From: Geobacter sp.
GTDB lineage: Bacteria; Desulfobacterota; Desulfuromonadia; Geobacterales; Geobacteraceae
Direction: 5' to 3'
Length of the DNA stretch: 18,323 bases
Assembly (NCBI GenBank): GCA_003857395.1
Contig: RPRC01000144.1
Span: 1-18,323, forward strand
Part shown: positions 11,346-18,323 of the stretch, one piece after another
How the letters are laid out: each line of letters begins with the position of its first letter
How positions within the stretch are numbered: position 1 is the stretch's first letter
Translations under genes and position numbers: made by a program
The notes under the pieces: generated by a model
Told to the model about the DNA's origin: nothing
Seen by the model: the letters and a program-made list of their open reading frames with translations, nothing else
The model's database searches: none

Positions 11346-13661
11346 CTACAGGATTACTTTCTCCATCGCCCAGACACCACAAGGGCAGATCCCAACACAG
11401 ATGCCGCAGCCGATGCAGTATTTGTCCTCGGAATGGTATTCCACCGTTCCGTCTTCCTTCTCTGTCCGGACAATGGCCCCTTCGGGACAGGTCTCCAGAC
11501 ACATGGAGCAATCGCGGCAGGTACCGCAGGAGATACAGCGGCTTGCCTCGTTCTTTGCATCGATAACCCGGAAACGCCCACGGTTCTGGGGCATAAACAG
11601 TTCCCGGCTCAGCTTTTCCTGGGGTATCATTATTGGCTTCTGTTTCGGAATCAATTCCCAGCCGTTGAGGTAGGCATCAATGTATTCCGCCACCTCACGT
11701 CCGCTGGCAATTGCATGGGTCAGAAGTCCGGGCTTGATGGTATCGCCAATGGCAAAGACCTTTTCCTCAAGCTTCGACTGCCAACACTCGTTGGCATCCA
11801 TCATACCGCGAACAGTAAGCCACTCACGCGGCACATAGGAAAGGTCAGGACGCTCGCCGATGGCAATGATCACCATGTCGGCCTCGATGAGCTTGCCATC
11901 CTTGGTATGGAGGCCGTCCTCATCAACGCGTTCGGTGAATGCCGGCCACTGAATCTCACCACCGAGGGCAGTAAAATGATCGATTTCCTTCTGGTAGGCG
12001 GCCGGACGCTGCACGTCGATGGCGGTTACTTTCTCCGCTCCCATGGCATAGGCGCCGAGCGCCACGTCCATACCGGCATTACCGGCACCGATGACCACGA
12101 CTTTCCTGCCGACCCTGGGATTTTCGCCGTTGTTGATACTCTTCAGGAATTCCAGTCCCTTGACCAAACGTTCGTGGCCGGGGAAAGGAATAACCACCGG
12201 ATTATGGGCACCAGTGGCGATAACCAGGGCGTCATATTCTTTCTGCAGTTTTTTGAAGGTCTTCGTATCAATTTTCTGGGAGGTCTTGATCTCCGCTCCC
12301 ATTGACTTGATGCGATCGACTTCACTGTCGAGGATCTCACGAGGAAGACGCTCCATCGGAATCGCCTGACGGAGTTTACCGCCCACTTCCTTGTCACTTT
12401 CAAAGACAGTTACACTGTGACCGAGCAGGCTCAGCTGCCAGGCAGCGGAAAGGCCGCCCGGTCCGCCGCCGATTACGGCAACTTTTTTGCCCGTCTCCGG
12501 CTTCTTCTCCGGCGGAGAAACATCTTGGGACAATCTACCCAGTTCCTGCATGGCCACCGGATGATCGACAAATTGACGACTACAGGCATCCTTGCAGAGG
12601 TTCGGACAGACCTGGCCGCAAACACTGGCCGGGAACGGAGAATAGGTGAGCACCAGCTCCAGAGCTTCCTTTATCTTGCCCTGACGAAGCAGGTTGATGC
12701 GGTCCTGGGTCGGAATGCCGGTGGGGCAGGCGGTCTGACAGGGTGCACCAAACAGTTTGTTCTGCCAGTGGGGGATCCTCAGACGGTCGTCGCCTTGGTT
12801 GACAAAGTTGGCAACACGATCATAGTCATCCTCGACCACATCGCCGAAAATACCGCCCTCGACCCACTTGCCGGTACGGAATTCACGCACGGTAATGCGC
12901 TCGCTCCGCTCGCACTCTTCCCGCGACATGGCGACAATTTTCTTCCACTGGGAAAAGTCGGTAAACTCGGCGAGGAGCTGCGGACGGCCGATCTTCTCCA
13001 GGAACACCGGCATATTGTCCTGTAAAAACTTCTGGTCGGCCTCATCAAGGTCGAGCTGCCAGACAAACTTGGTCAGTCCCTTGACCGGGCCGCGCACGTA
13101 GATGGAACCACCCACCATACCAACGCAGGAACGGTCGCCGAGCACCGATTCGAATTCTTCGGAGTCATAGCCACAGACAACGGCGATACCGCCACCCATG
13201 AACTCGAACGAAAAGGAGCCGGTATTCTTCAGGATCCACAGTTCGGGAGGCTCATGGGAAGGGTCGTGCTTCATCAGCGAACCGGTACGAGTACCGGCGC
13301 GGCCGCCGACATAAATCTTGCCGCTGGCCGAGCAATGCCCGGTGGTGTCGCCGCCGTCCCCTTTCAGGGTCAGGGTTGCACCGGCATTGAGCCAGCCCAC
13401 GTCCGCCGGGGCGGGTCCTTCCACCACAATCTCCGTTCCAGTGAGACCGAAGGCGCCAACGCGTTGGCCGGGGTTTTTAACGGTAAACTTCAGCGGTTTG
13501 CCGTCTTTTGTCCAGAGAGGACCGCCAATATCATGATGTCCGGAGGCCAGGATTTCGAATTCTGTTTCACCCTGGTCCAGCGCGGCATATATCTTCTGCA
13601 GCAGCAGCTGCGTCGAGATTCGTTTATTCTGTTCATCAAAGCCTGAAATAAAGGCTGCCAT
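11346..13661 (-). CDS. gltD: Glutamate synthase: GXGXG domain fused to GltD-type oxidoreductase and ferredoxin domain
   Basis: This 771-residue subunit passes electrons from NAD(P)H to the synthase subunit for glutamate formation. Residues about 40-195 are the glycine-rich GXGXG right-handed helix domain, normally the C-terminus of GltB (GDGGDTTGHCSASG, GGRAGTRTG, MVGGSIYVRG). From about 290 it is GltD: an Fe-S region with C308, C312, C348, C352, C356 and C360, FAD motif VIGGGPGG (396-403), NAD(P) motif VIGAGNAG (523-530), and the closing FAD contact FAIGDTIKPGLLTHAIASGR. The C-terminus adds two ferredoxin-type clusters (C709, C712, C715/C718, C721, C725; C749, C752, C755, C759). The start has AAGGAGG 9 nt upstream. 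It lies 14 bp after the FMN subunit, and a strong terminator follows. The domain order is that of split archaeal-type enzymes, with the GXGXG piece fused to GltD. Confidence 0.92.
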   Translation of the reverse strand: MAAFISGFDEQNKRISTQLLLQKIYAALDQGETEFEILASGHHDIGGPLWTKDGKPLKFTVKNPGQRVGAFGLTGTEIVVEGPAPADVGWLNAGATLTLKGDGGDTTGHCSASGKIYVGGRAGTRTGSLMKHDPSHEPPELWILKNTGSFSFEFMGGGIAVVCGYDSEEFESVLGDRSCVGMVGGSIYVRGPVKGLTKFVWQLDLDEADQKFLQDNMPVFLEKIGRPQLLAEFTDFSQWKKIVAMSREECERSERITVREFRTGKWVEGGIFGDVVEDDYDRVANFVNQGDDRLRIPHWQNKLFGAPCQTACPTGIPTQDRINLLRQGKIKEALELVLTYSPFPASVCGQVCPNLCKDACSRQFVDHPVAMQELGRLSQDVSPPEKKPETGKKVAVIGGGPGGLSAAWQLSLLGHSVTVFESDKEVGGKLRQAIPMERLPREILDSEVDRIKSMGAEIKTSQKIDTKTFKKLQKEYDALVIATGAHNPVVIPFPGHERLVKGLEFLKSINNGENPRVGRKVVVIGAGNAGMDVALGAYAMGAEKVTAIDVQRPAAYQKEIDHFTALGGEIQWPAFTERVDEDGLHTKDGKLIEADMVIIAIGERPDLSYVPREWLTVRGMMDANECWQSKLEEKVFAIGDTIKPGLLTHAIASGREVAEYIDAYLNGWELIPKQKPIMIPQEKLSRELFMPQNRGRFRVIDAKNEASRCISCGTCRDCSMCLETCPEGAIVRTEKEDGTVEYHSEDKYCIGCGICVGICPCGVWAMEKVIL

Positions 13662-13675
13662 TTATGTATTCCTCC

Positions 13676-15319
13676 TTAGCAGACGTACTGGACCTGCAGA
13701 CGGTCCGCTACAGCCTTGTCGGTTGCGACCAGGCAGTCTGAACGGCCGATCGGCAGAGAAGAGTTGCCTATGGGTGCCATGAGTTTGCGAAGTTCCTGAT
13801 CCATACCCAGGAAGTAATTAACAATATTCTCCGCAACCCGATCCGGGTTGAGACGACGGACCAGAACCGGTTCCTGCGTGGTGATACCGGCCGGACAAAG
13901 ACCGGTGTTGCAGGCATTGCAGCGACCGTGATCGTTGCCGAGGCAGCCGGCCAACTGGAGAATCAGCTTGCCGGTAAAGACACCATTGGCGCCGAGACAG
14001 AACATCTTGAAGGCGTCCGCCGCCAGGTTGCCGGTTTTGCCGAGGCCGCCGGCAGCCCAGAGCGGGATCTGTCCCTGACGTCCTTGGGCAACCGCCGCAA
14101 GGTAGCAATCGCGCAGCTTGCTGACCACCGGATGACCGGTGTGGTCGAGGGAAATATCATGGGCAGCACCGGTACCACCGTCAATGCCGTCGAGGAAGAA
14201 ACCGCCGACAATGTTGTACGGGTCACGCACCAGGTTGTTGAAGACCGATACCGAGGTAGCACTGGCAGCCACCTTGATGGCAACCGGTACGCGGAACTTG
14301 AACGCGGCATTGAAGGAAAGGAACATCTTCTGCACGCTTTCCTCGATGGAGTAAAGTCCCTGGTGGTTCGGTGGTGAAAGCAGGTCAGTCTTAGGCACAC
14401 CGCGGATCTGCTGAATATGGGAGGCGACTTTTGCGGCCATCAACAGACCGCCATCGCCGGGCTTGGCGCCCTGGCCGATTTTGATCAGCACCCCGGCCGG
14501 GTCTTCAACCATATCGGGCATGGCCTTGATGATACGGTTCCAGCCGAAGTGACCGGAAGCGATCTGCAGGATCATATACTTCAGATACTTGCTCTTCAGG
14601 AGGCGAACCGGCATGCCGCCCTCACCGGAACACATGCGCACCGGCAGTCCGCACTCTTCGTTCAGGTAGGCCACGGCCATCGAAACAGCTTCCCACATCC
14701 TCCAGGAGAGCGCACCGATGGACATGTCGCCGATAATGACCGGATAGATCCAGCGGGTCGGCGGAGTCTGGCCAGTCTTGGCCAGCATACCGTCGGGGCC
14801 GAGCGAGAAAGGCAGAGAGGTTGCCGGGAGGATGCGGCCCAAAGGTGCCAGGCAATCGAAAGTATGCCGCTGGGCATCCAGACTCGGGTCGGTCATCTGG
14901 GAGATACGGCCGACGCGCAGCTCATCGAGGGTCCGGGCCCTGACTTCCAGGTTGTTACGGCCACCACGCTTGGGGCCGGATCCGGTGGCCGCCTGATAGA
15001 CCACGTGAAAACGGGAATCCGGGTTGCGCTCCGCGCGGATCGCATTGTTCGGACAGACCCGCTCGCAGACGCCACAGCCGCGGCAGTAGTTTTTCAGGAC
15101 ATTCTTCTGCGCGATCACCGGAGTGGCACTGAACTTGATCTTCGGCTCAGGGGTTTCGGTATCGGAAAATGCTTTGCGCCGCCGTTCGATCTTCGGCTTG
15201 ATTGCATCAAAGGTACAGGCCGCAACGCAGGATCCGCACAGGGTACAGCGTTCTGTGTCGTAAATTACCTTCCAGGGAAGGTCGTTGCAGGCCAGATCAT
15301 TTATTTTTACTGTTTCCAT
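13676..15319 (-). CDS. gltB: Glutamate synthase FMN/Fe-S catalytic subunit with N-terminal ferredoxin
   Basis: This 547-residue protein catalyses reductive transfer of ammonia to 2-oxoglutarate. An N-terminal double [4Fe-4S] ferredoxin has ligands C25, C28, C31, C35 and C79, C82, C85, C89. The glutamate synthase barrel follows, with PVIIGDMSIGALSW, GEGGMP, KIGQGAKPGDGG and DGIDGGTGAA as FMN- and substrate-contacting landmarks. The cluster-binding segment GCLGNDHGRCNACNTGLCP (C459, C467, C470, C475) closes the catalytic part. The ATG lies inside the end of the glutaminase gene (13-bp overlap), so translation is coupled. The glutaminase and GXGXG domains of a classical ~1500-residue GltB sit on the neighbouring genes. 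Confidence 0.93.
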   Translation of the reverse strand: METVKINDLACNDLPWKVIYDTERCTLCGSCVAACTFDAIKPKIERRRKAFSDTETPEPKIKFSATPVIAQKNVLKNYCRGCGVCERVCPNNAIRAERNPDSRFHVVYQAATGSGPKRGGRNNLEVRARTLDELRVGRISQMTDPSLDAQRHTFDCLAPLGRILPATSLPFSLGPDGMLAKTGQTPPTRWIYPVIIGDMSIGALSWRMWEAVSMAVAYLNEECGLPVRMCSGEGGMPVRLLKSKYLKYMILQIASGHFGWNRIIKAMPDMVEDPAGVLIKIGQGAKPGDGGLLMAAKVASHIQQIRGVPKTDLLSPPNHQGLYSIEESVQKMFLSFNAAFKFRVPVAIKVAASATSVSVFNNLVRDPYNIVGGFFLDGIDGGTGAAHDISLDHTGHPVVSKLRDCYLAAVAQGRQGQIPLWAAGGLGKTGNLAADAFKMFCLGANGVFTGKLILQLAGCLGNDHGRCNACNTGLCPAGITTQEPVLVRRLNPDRVAENIVNYFLGMDQELRKLMAPIGNSSLPIGRSDCLVATDKAVADRLQVQYVC

Positions 15320-16413
15320 CGCTGGACCTCCAGATTGTTATCAACCACGACAATCTCCCGCTCATTGGGGTAGATGTCCGTCTCCCAATTCCTGTCCGGC
15401 AGGATCTCGTTGATACCGCACACTTCGGAAGAGAAAACCACCGTGTCCTCCGTGTGTCCCACCACGATCGGACGCAGCTTCTTGGCGTCGCAGACGACCC
15501 ACATGGTGAAGTCCGGCAGGGTGCCGATGATGGTGTTAGGGCCGTTGATCTCCAGGTTGGCCAGCGACTGCCGGATGGCGAGCAGTTCTTCACTGTCTTC
15601 ACGCTTGACCACGTCCTCGAAGGGCAGCGGAGTAATAATGTGCTTGTAGTAGGAAAGCGGCCAGCCCAGCTGGCGGTGCATGTAGTGCATGGTATAGAGG
15701 AAGCACTGGGAATCGGACTCGAAACCGACGTAGGCAGGATTCAGGCTGGCCTGGAAATCCTTGTTCTTCTGGTAGAAGGTGTTCTCGCCGTTGGTCAGCG
15801 TTACATAACCCTGGAGGAAGAACGGATGGGCCGCGTAACGAACGATGGCGTAATTGGTGTTCTGACGGCACTGGGCGGTTATGGTCTTGGCCGTAAAGGA
15901 GTCGTCCGCCTCCCAGAGCCCGAAAAAGGTACCGATGTCACGAGGGTCGCCGATTTCCTTCAGGGTAATAACATCCGGCCAGAAGGAGTAGGCGAAACCG
16001 ATCATATCCTTTTCCATGGCAAAGCGGAGTTGCAGGCGGGTGTTCGTCAGTAGCTCTTCTTTCTCGCGCTGGGGTGCGTTCTTGAACGACTCAGGATAGT
16101 CAAAGGTCCTGAACACGTAGTTGGGCATGGCCTGGATATCCATCCCCGGCTGCATGTTGGTTTCCGGAACCCACTCGAACACCTGGCGGAATCCGATCGT
16201 GGCAAGAATTTCTTCGGCAATCTTCAATCCTTCGTCGGTACAGGCAAGGGATAAGGTCGGGAATTGCTTGTATTCCTCAAAAATCCCTCCCAGGTCTTGC
16301 ATGACCATGGCGAAACCCGAATTGTCATGACCCTTTTGCTGAGAATTCATCAGCTGCAAGGCCTTGCTCGGGTGCACATAGTTCAGACTTTTTATGGCGC
16401 CAATGCGACACAT
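15307..16413 (-). CDS. gltB: Glutamate synthase glutaminase subunit (class II amidotransferase)
   Basis: This 368-residue Ntn-type glutamine amidotransferase releases ammonia from glutamine for the synthase subunit. Met1 is followed directly by Cys2 (MCRIGAI), the catalytic nucleophile exposed after Met removal. GHDNSGFAM, NTNYAIVRYAAHPF, GYVTLTNGEN, FESDSQ and SSEVCGINEI fit the fold of the glutamate synthase domain. The start has GGAGG 9 nt upstream. It is the first gene of the three-gene operon. A sigma-54 promoter lies about 165 nt upstream of the ATG and suggests control by nitrogen supply. Confidence 0.9.
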   Translation of the reverse strand: MCRIGAIKSLNYVHPSKALQLMNSQQKGHDNSGFAMVMQDLGGIFEEYKQFPTLSLACTDEGLKIAEEILATIGFRQVFEWVPETNMQPGMDIQAMPNYVFRTFDYPESFKNAPQREKEELLTNTRLQLRFAMEKDMIGFAYSFWPDVITLKEIGDPRDIGTFFGLWEADDSFTAKTITAQCRQNTNYAIVRYAAHPFFLQGYVTLTNGENTFYQKNKDFQASLNPAYVGFESDSQCFLYTMHYMHRQLGWPLSYYKHIITPLPFEDVVKREDSEELLAIRQSLANLEINGPNTIIGTLPDFTMWVVCDAKKLRPIVVGHTEDTVVFSSEVCGINEILPDRNWETDIYPNEREIVVVDNNLEVQRWKQ

Positions 16414-16445
16414 AGAGCTTTTCCTCCGGTTTATGCGCTACGTAA

Positions 16446-16464
16446 GTTGCTATGGAGTAGCAAC
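16446..16464 (-). promoter_or_regulatory. Leader hairpin upstream of the glutaminase gene
   Basis: GTTGCTA-TGGAG-TAGCAAC forms a perfect 7-bp stem with a 5-nt loop, ending 32 nt before the ATG and 15-20 nt before the ribosome-binding site. It has no T-run. Another small hairpin, CCGCC-AA-GGCGG, lies at 16533-16544 in the same leader. They may affect mRNA stability or translation. Confidence 0.4.
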
Positions 16465-16576
16465 CAGCAGCTGTTTAGGTGAAACGATCAGATTCTAAAT
16501 AGTTTCCGGATGGGAACTAACTATAACGCTGCCCGCCAAGGCGGACAAAAATACGCATGCTGGTGAACCAGCTATT

Positions 16577-16593
16577 AAGCAAGCAGAATGCCA
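16577..16593 (-). promoter_or_regulatory. Sigma-54 (RpoN) promoter of the glutamate synthase operon
   Basis: On the minus strand TGGCAT-TCTGC-TTGCTT matches the sigma-54 consensus TGGCAC-N5-TTGCW except at one base, with the required GG-N10-GC spacing. Transcription would start near 16567, giving a leader of about 150 nt. A clean NtrC-type inverted site was not found, only a half-site-like GGTGCA near 16606. Confidence 0.65.
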
Positions 16594-16928
16594 AAAGATA
16601 CAGGCATGCACCCCAAAAAGAAATAACAGGTATTTTTGTCTTAATTTTGATGGGTTACATGGTTTTCTGTAAAATAGTGCAGAAAGAATAGAGGCGAGGA
16701 TAGGGCAAACAAAAGTTGCAGTTCGTGTTACTGACTACTATTTATATACTGGCTTGTGTAACTTAGCCACACATTTTTAATTCTGCGAGCACTCATTCAA
16801 ACAACACAAAAATACTCACTCCCGGAACGACGCAGGGAAAAGCGCTTGTTCTCTCTCTCGAAGCCCCGTTCCGATCAGGCAACCCACGGCATGCGACAGC
16901 GAGAATAGCGCCCCTTTCACAACACAGC
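16594..16928. other. Gene-free stretch between wtpA and the glutamate synthase promoter
   Basis: These 335 bases are AT-rich to about 16790. The rest is a GC-richer tail after wtpA. A pair CGGAACG/CGTTCCG (about 16830-16890) could form a long-loop hairpin before ATTTTTG and might end the wtp transcript. Upstream-activator sites for the sigma-54 promoter would be expected here. The minus ORF at 16793-17107 overlaps wtpA out of frame and I do not accept it. No RNA gene is visible. Confidence 0.5.
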
Positions 16929-17903
16929 CTACTTCCGCACCACAACACGTTTCCGCAAAGGAAGAGGGAGCCTGCGCTGCATCTCCACACTGCTGACAAA
17001 AGGCGGATCAAACGGCGGCTGCCCATAATGTGCCAGAACCTTTTGCCCGCCCTGAGGATCAAGCAGATAGGCGAGAAAGGCCAGAGCCGCATCCGGATTC
17101 GGCGCATCTTTCAGCAGGGTGATACCATAGGCAACAAAGCGCCCCTCGCGATTGAGAAAGCTGCCCGGCTTTTCTCCCGTCACCTTGACACTGGCCAGCC
17201 GATAAAAGGACTCTTTGGCGGGATCACTGAGGTTGATATGCTCATCAAGGGAAAGAAAACGCAGCTGATGCTGCAAGGCGAGCGAGCGATAGGTCCAGAT
17301 ATAATCGATATCGCCGTTTTGCAGCAGCGCGGTCAGATTTGCCGCCTTGTCTCGCAGAAAAGCAAGTTGCCGGTTCCGCAGCAGACGCTGATAGAGTCCC
17401 GGTTTTCGGTAATACCGTTCAGCCAACTGCATGACCATCAGGCTTCGATAGCCACCCGGATCGATATTGGGGTCCGCATGCCCCCAGAGCACCCCCTTGC
17501 GCACCAGGATGGTGTACCAATTGTCCTTGTTGATCTCTTTGGCAAACCGGCTGTCACCAGTATAGGCCAGCACCAGTTCGTTGGTGGCAAAGCGGATATT
17601 GAAATCAGCCTTTGCCGGGATCAGACTCTGGTCAATGACCAGGAAATCGGCGGAAGCCATCAGATCTGCCGGCTTGCCCAGTTCGGAAATAAGCCGAGCC
17701 ATACGGGTGCTGCCGCCTGATTCCCGCCGCACGTCGACCTTGGGATAGCGGGCCTCGAATTCCTTTTCCATGGCGGCAAAAGGGACAGTGAGACTCCCTG
17801 CATGAAAAATAATCAGGGGACCGGACGGCTCGGCCTGGGCCGGACCTTGCGCCACCAGGGCGGTCATAAGCACAAACAGTACAATTACCAGAAACTTCTT
17901 CAT
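16929..17903 (-). CDS. wtpA: Tungstate/molybdate ABC transporter substrate-binding protein
   Basis: This 324-residue periplasmic protein binds tungstate or molybdate for import. Residues 1-24 are a signal peptide (ending PAQA). The oxyanion-binding landmarks of the WtpA branch are visible: FHAGSLTVPF (33-42), ESGGSTRMARLISELGKPAD (61-80), MASADFLVID, RFATNELVLAYT, WGHADPNIDPGGYRSLMVMQLAE and IDYIWTYRSLALQH. The GYR and WTYRS elements distinguish WtpA-type from short E. coli ModA. GAGGAGGG lies 3 nt before the ATG. The ATG overlaps the stop of the upstream ATPase gene as ATGA, so the two are coupled. A permease gene is not in the window. It supplies W/Mo for pterin-dependent oxidoreductases (inference). 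Confidence 0.9.
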   Translation of the reverse strand: MKKFLVIVLFVLMTALVAQGPAQAEPSGPLIIFHAGSLTVPFAAMEKEFEARYPKVDVRRESGGSTRMARLISELGKPADLMASADFLVIDQSLIPAKADFNIRFATNELVLAYTGDSRFAKEINKDNWYTILVRKGVLWGHADPNIDPGGYRSLMVMQLAERYYRKPGLYQRLLRNRQLAFLRDKAANLTALLQNGDIDYIWTYRSLALQHQLRFLSLDEHINLSDPAKESFYRLASVKVTGEKPGSFLNREGRFVAYGITLLKDAPNPDAALAFLAYLLDPQGGQKVLAHYGQPPFDPPFVSSVEMQRRLPLPLRKRVVVRK

Positions 17904-18323
17904 CTTCCCTCCTCAATTAGATGCAGATCCACCGGGTCAAAACCAAGAGTGACGCTCTCACCTTCACGGAAATCTTTTTCAATCAGCTCCTTGCGGCCGA
18001 GCACCACCGCAAAGCACGTTTCCTGACAACGAACGGTTAGCTCATACCAGAGTCCACACGGCACGATCCTTTCGATCACCCCGGAAAATGTCACCAACCG
18101 GGAAGCAAATTCTCCCTGACGGCAGAGAACAATATCTTCCGGCCGCAGAGCCACATGCCCCGGTGTGCCCGTCAGCCGGTCCGGCAGCGGGCAACTCAAG
18201 CCGGCGAATTCCAACTGCTGATCGCGAAGCCGGCCGGGAAAGATGTTTTTCATGCCGACAAAGGCCGCAACAAACGGCGACGCCGGCCGCCGGAACACTT
18301 CCGCCGTCGGACCGACCTGCTCC
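17900..18323 (-). CDS. wtpC: ABC transporter ATPase, C-terminal part with TOBE-like domain (tungstate/molybdate), 5' end outside window
   Basis: The frame is open from the right edge (EQVGPTAEVFRRPASPFVAAFVG) to a TGA overlapping the wtpA start. The segment after the nucleotide-binding domain, FVGMKNIFPG, then HVALRPEDIVL and the beta-rich remainder ending DPVDLHLI, is typical of the regulatory TOBE-like domain of ModC/WtpC/CysA ATPases. Walker motifs lie outside the window. Assignment to tungstate/molybdate rests on the overlap with wtpA. About 140 residues are visible. Confidence 0.82.
   Translation of the reverse strand, partial: EQVGPTAEVFRRPASPFVAAFVGMKNIFPGRLRDQQLEFAGLSCPLPDRLTGTPGHVALRPEDIVLCRQGEFASRLVTFSGVIERIVPCGLWYELTVRCQETCFAVVLGRKELIEKDFREGESVTLGFDPVDLHLIEEGR

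Noticed and set aside
11085..12305. 406-codon plus-strand ORF
   Set aside because: It lies opposite the well-supported GltD fusion gene and shows no domain; it is an antisense shadow of GC-rich coding DNA.
14417..16053. Long plus-strand ORFs (318 and 283 codons)
   Set aside because: Both are antisense to the glutamate synthase subunits, whose motifs are unambiguous.
16594..16680. NtrC enhancer site
   Set aside because: Only a GGTGCA-like half-site is visible; the second arm is missing.
16793..17107. 104-codon minus-strand ORF after wtpA
   Set aside because: It overlaps wtpA in another frame and has no family features.

Overview
The window looks like a chromosomal stretch of an anaerobic Gram-negative bacterium of the deltaproteobacterial / Desulfobacterota kind. 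That is an inference from gene content: a split, ferredoxin-rich glutamate synthase, a WtpA-type tungstate/molybdate importer, an ECF-type Ni/Co importer with a fused CbiM-PDGLE subunit, radical SAM enzymes, and an outer-membrane porin with an SLH-like N-terminus. Every gene I accept is on the minus strand, so transcription runs from high to low coordinates.

Right flank (11.3-18.3 kb) is core metabolism. The end of an ATPase gene (wtpC, cut by the window edge) overlaps wtpA by 4 bp. After a 515-bp gap with a well-formed sigma-54 promoter comes a three-gene glutamate synthase operon: glutaminase subunit, FMN/Fe-S synthase subunit, and a GXGXG-GltD-ferredoxin fusion. It ends in a strong intrinsic terminator.

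Middle (about 4.8-11.2 kb) is an accessory zone, visibly more AT-rich and full of debris. It holds a truncated REP-associated tyrosine transposase (RAYT), three GGGGTCA...TGACCCC palindromic elements, a secreted CARDB-like protein, a complete integron-type gene cassette (methyltransferase plus attC) with further attC-like hairpins but no integrase, two adjacent radical SAM genes (one frameshifted), the 5' end of a group II intron, and a RhuM pseudogene.

Left flank (1-4.8 kb) carries a stand-alone methyltransferase resembling the C-terminal (thiohistidine N-methyltransferase) domain of OvoA. Next comes the cbiM(N)-cbiQ-cbiO Ni/Co importer with its own promoter and a terminator between cbiM and cbiQ. 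A porin-like gene running off the left edge follows.

The most interesting points are the cassette whose boundaries can be read to the base, the palindromes whose core is inverted relative to their flanks, the orphan OvoA-C-like methyltransferase, the radical SAM pair, and the overlapping hairpins between cbiM and cbiQ.
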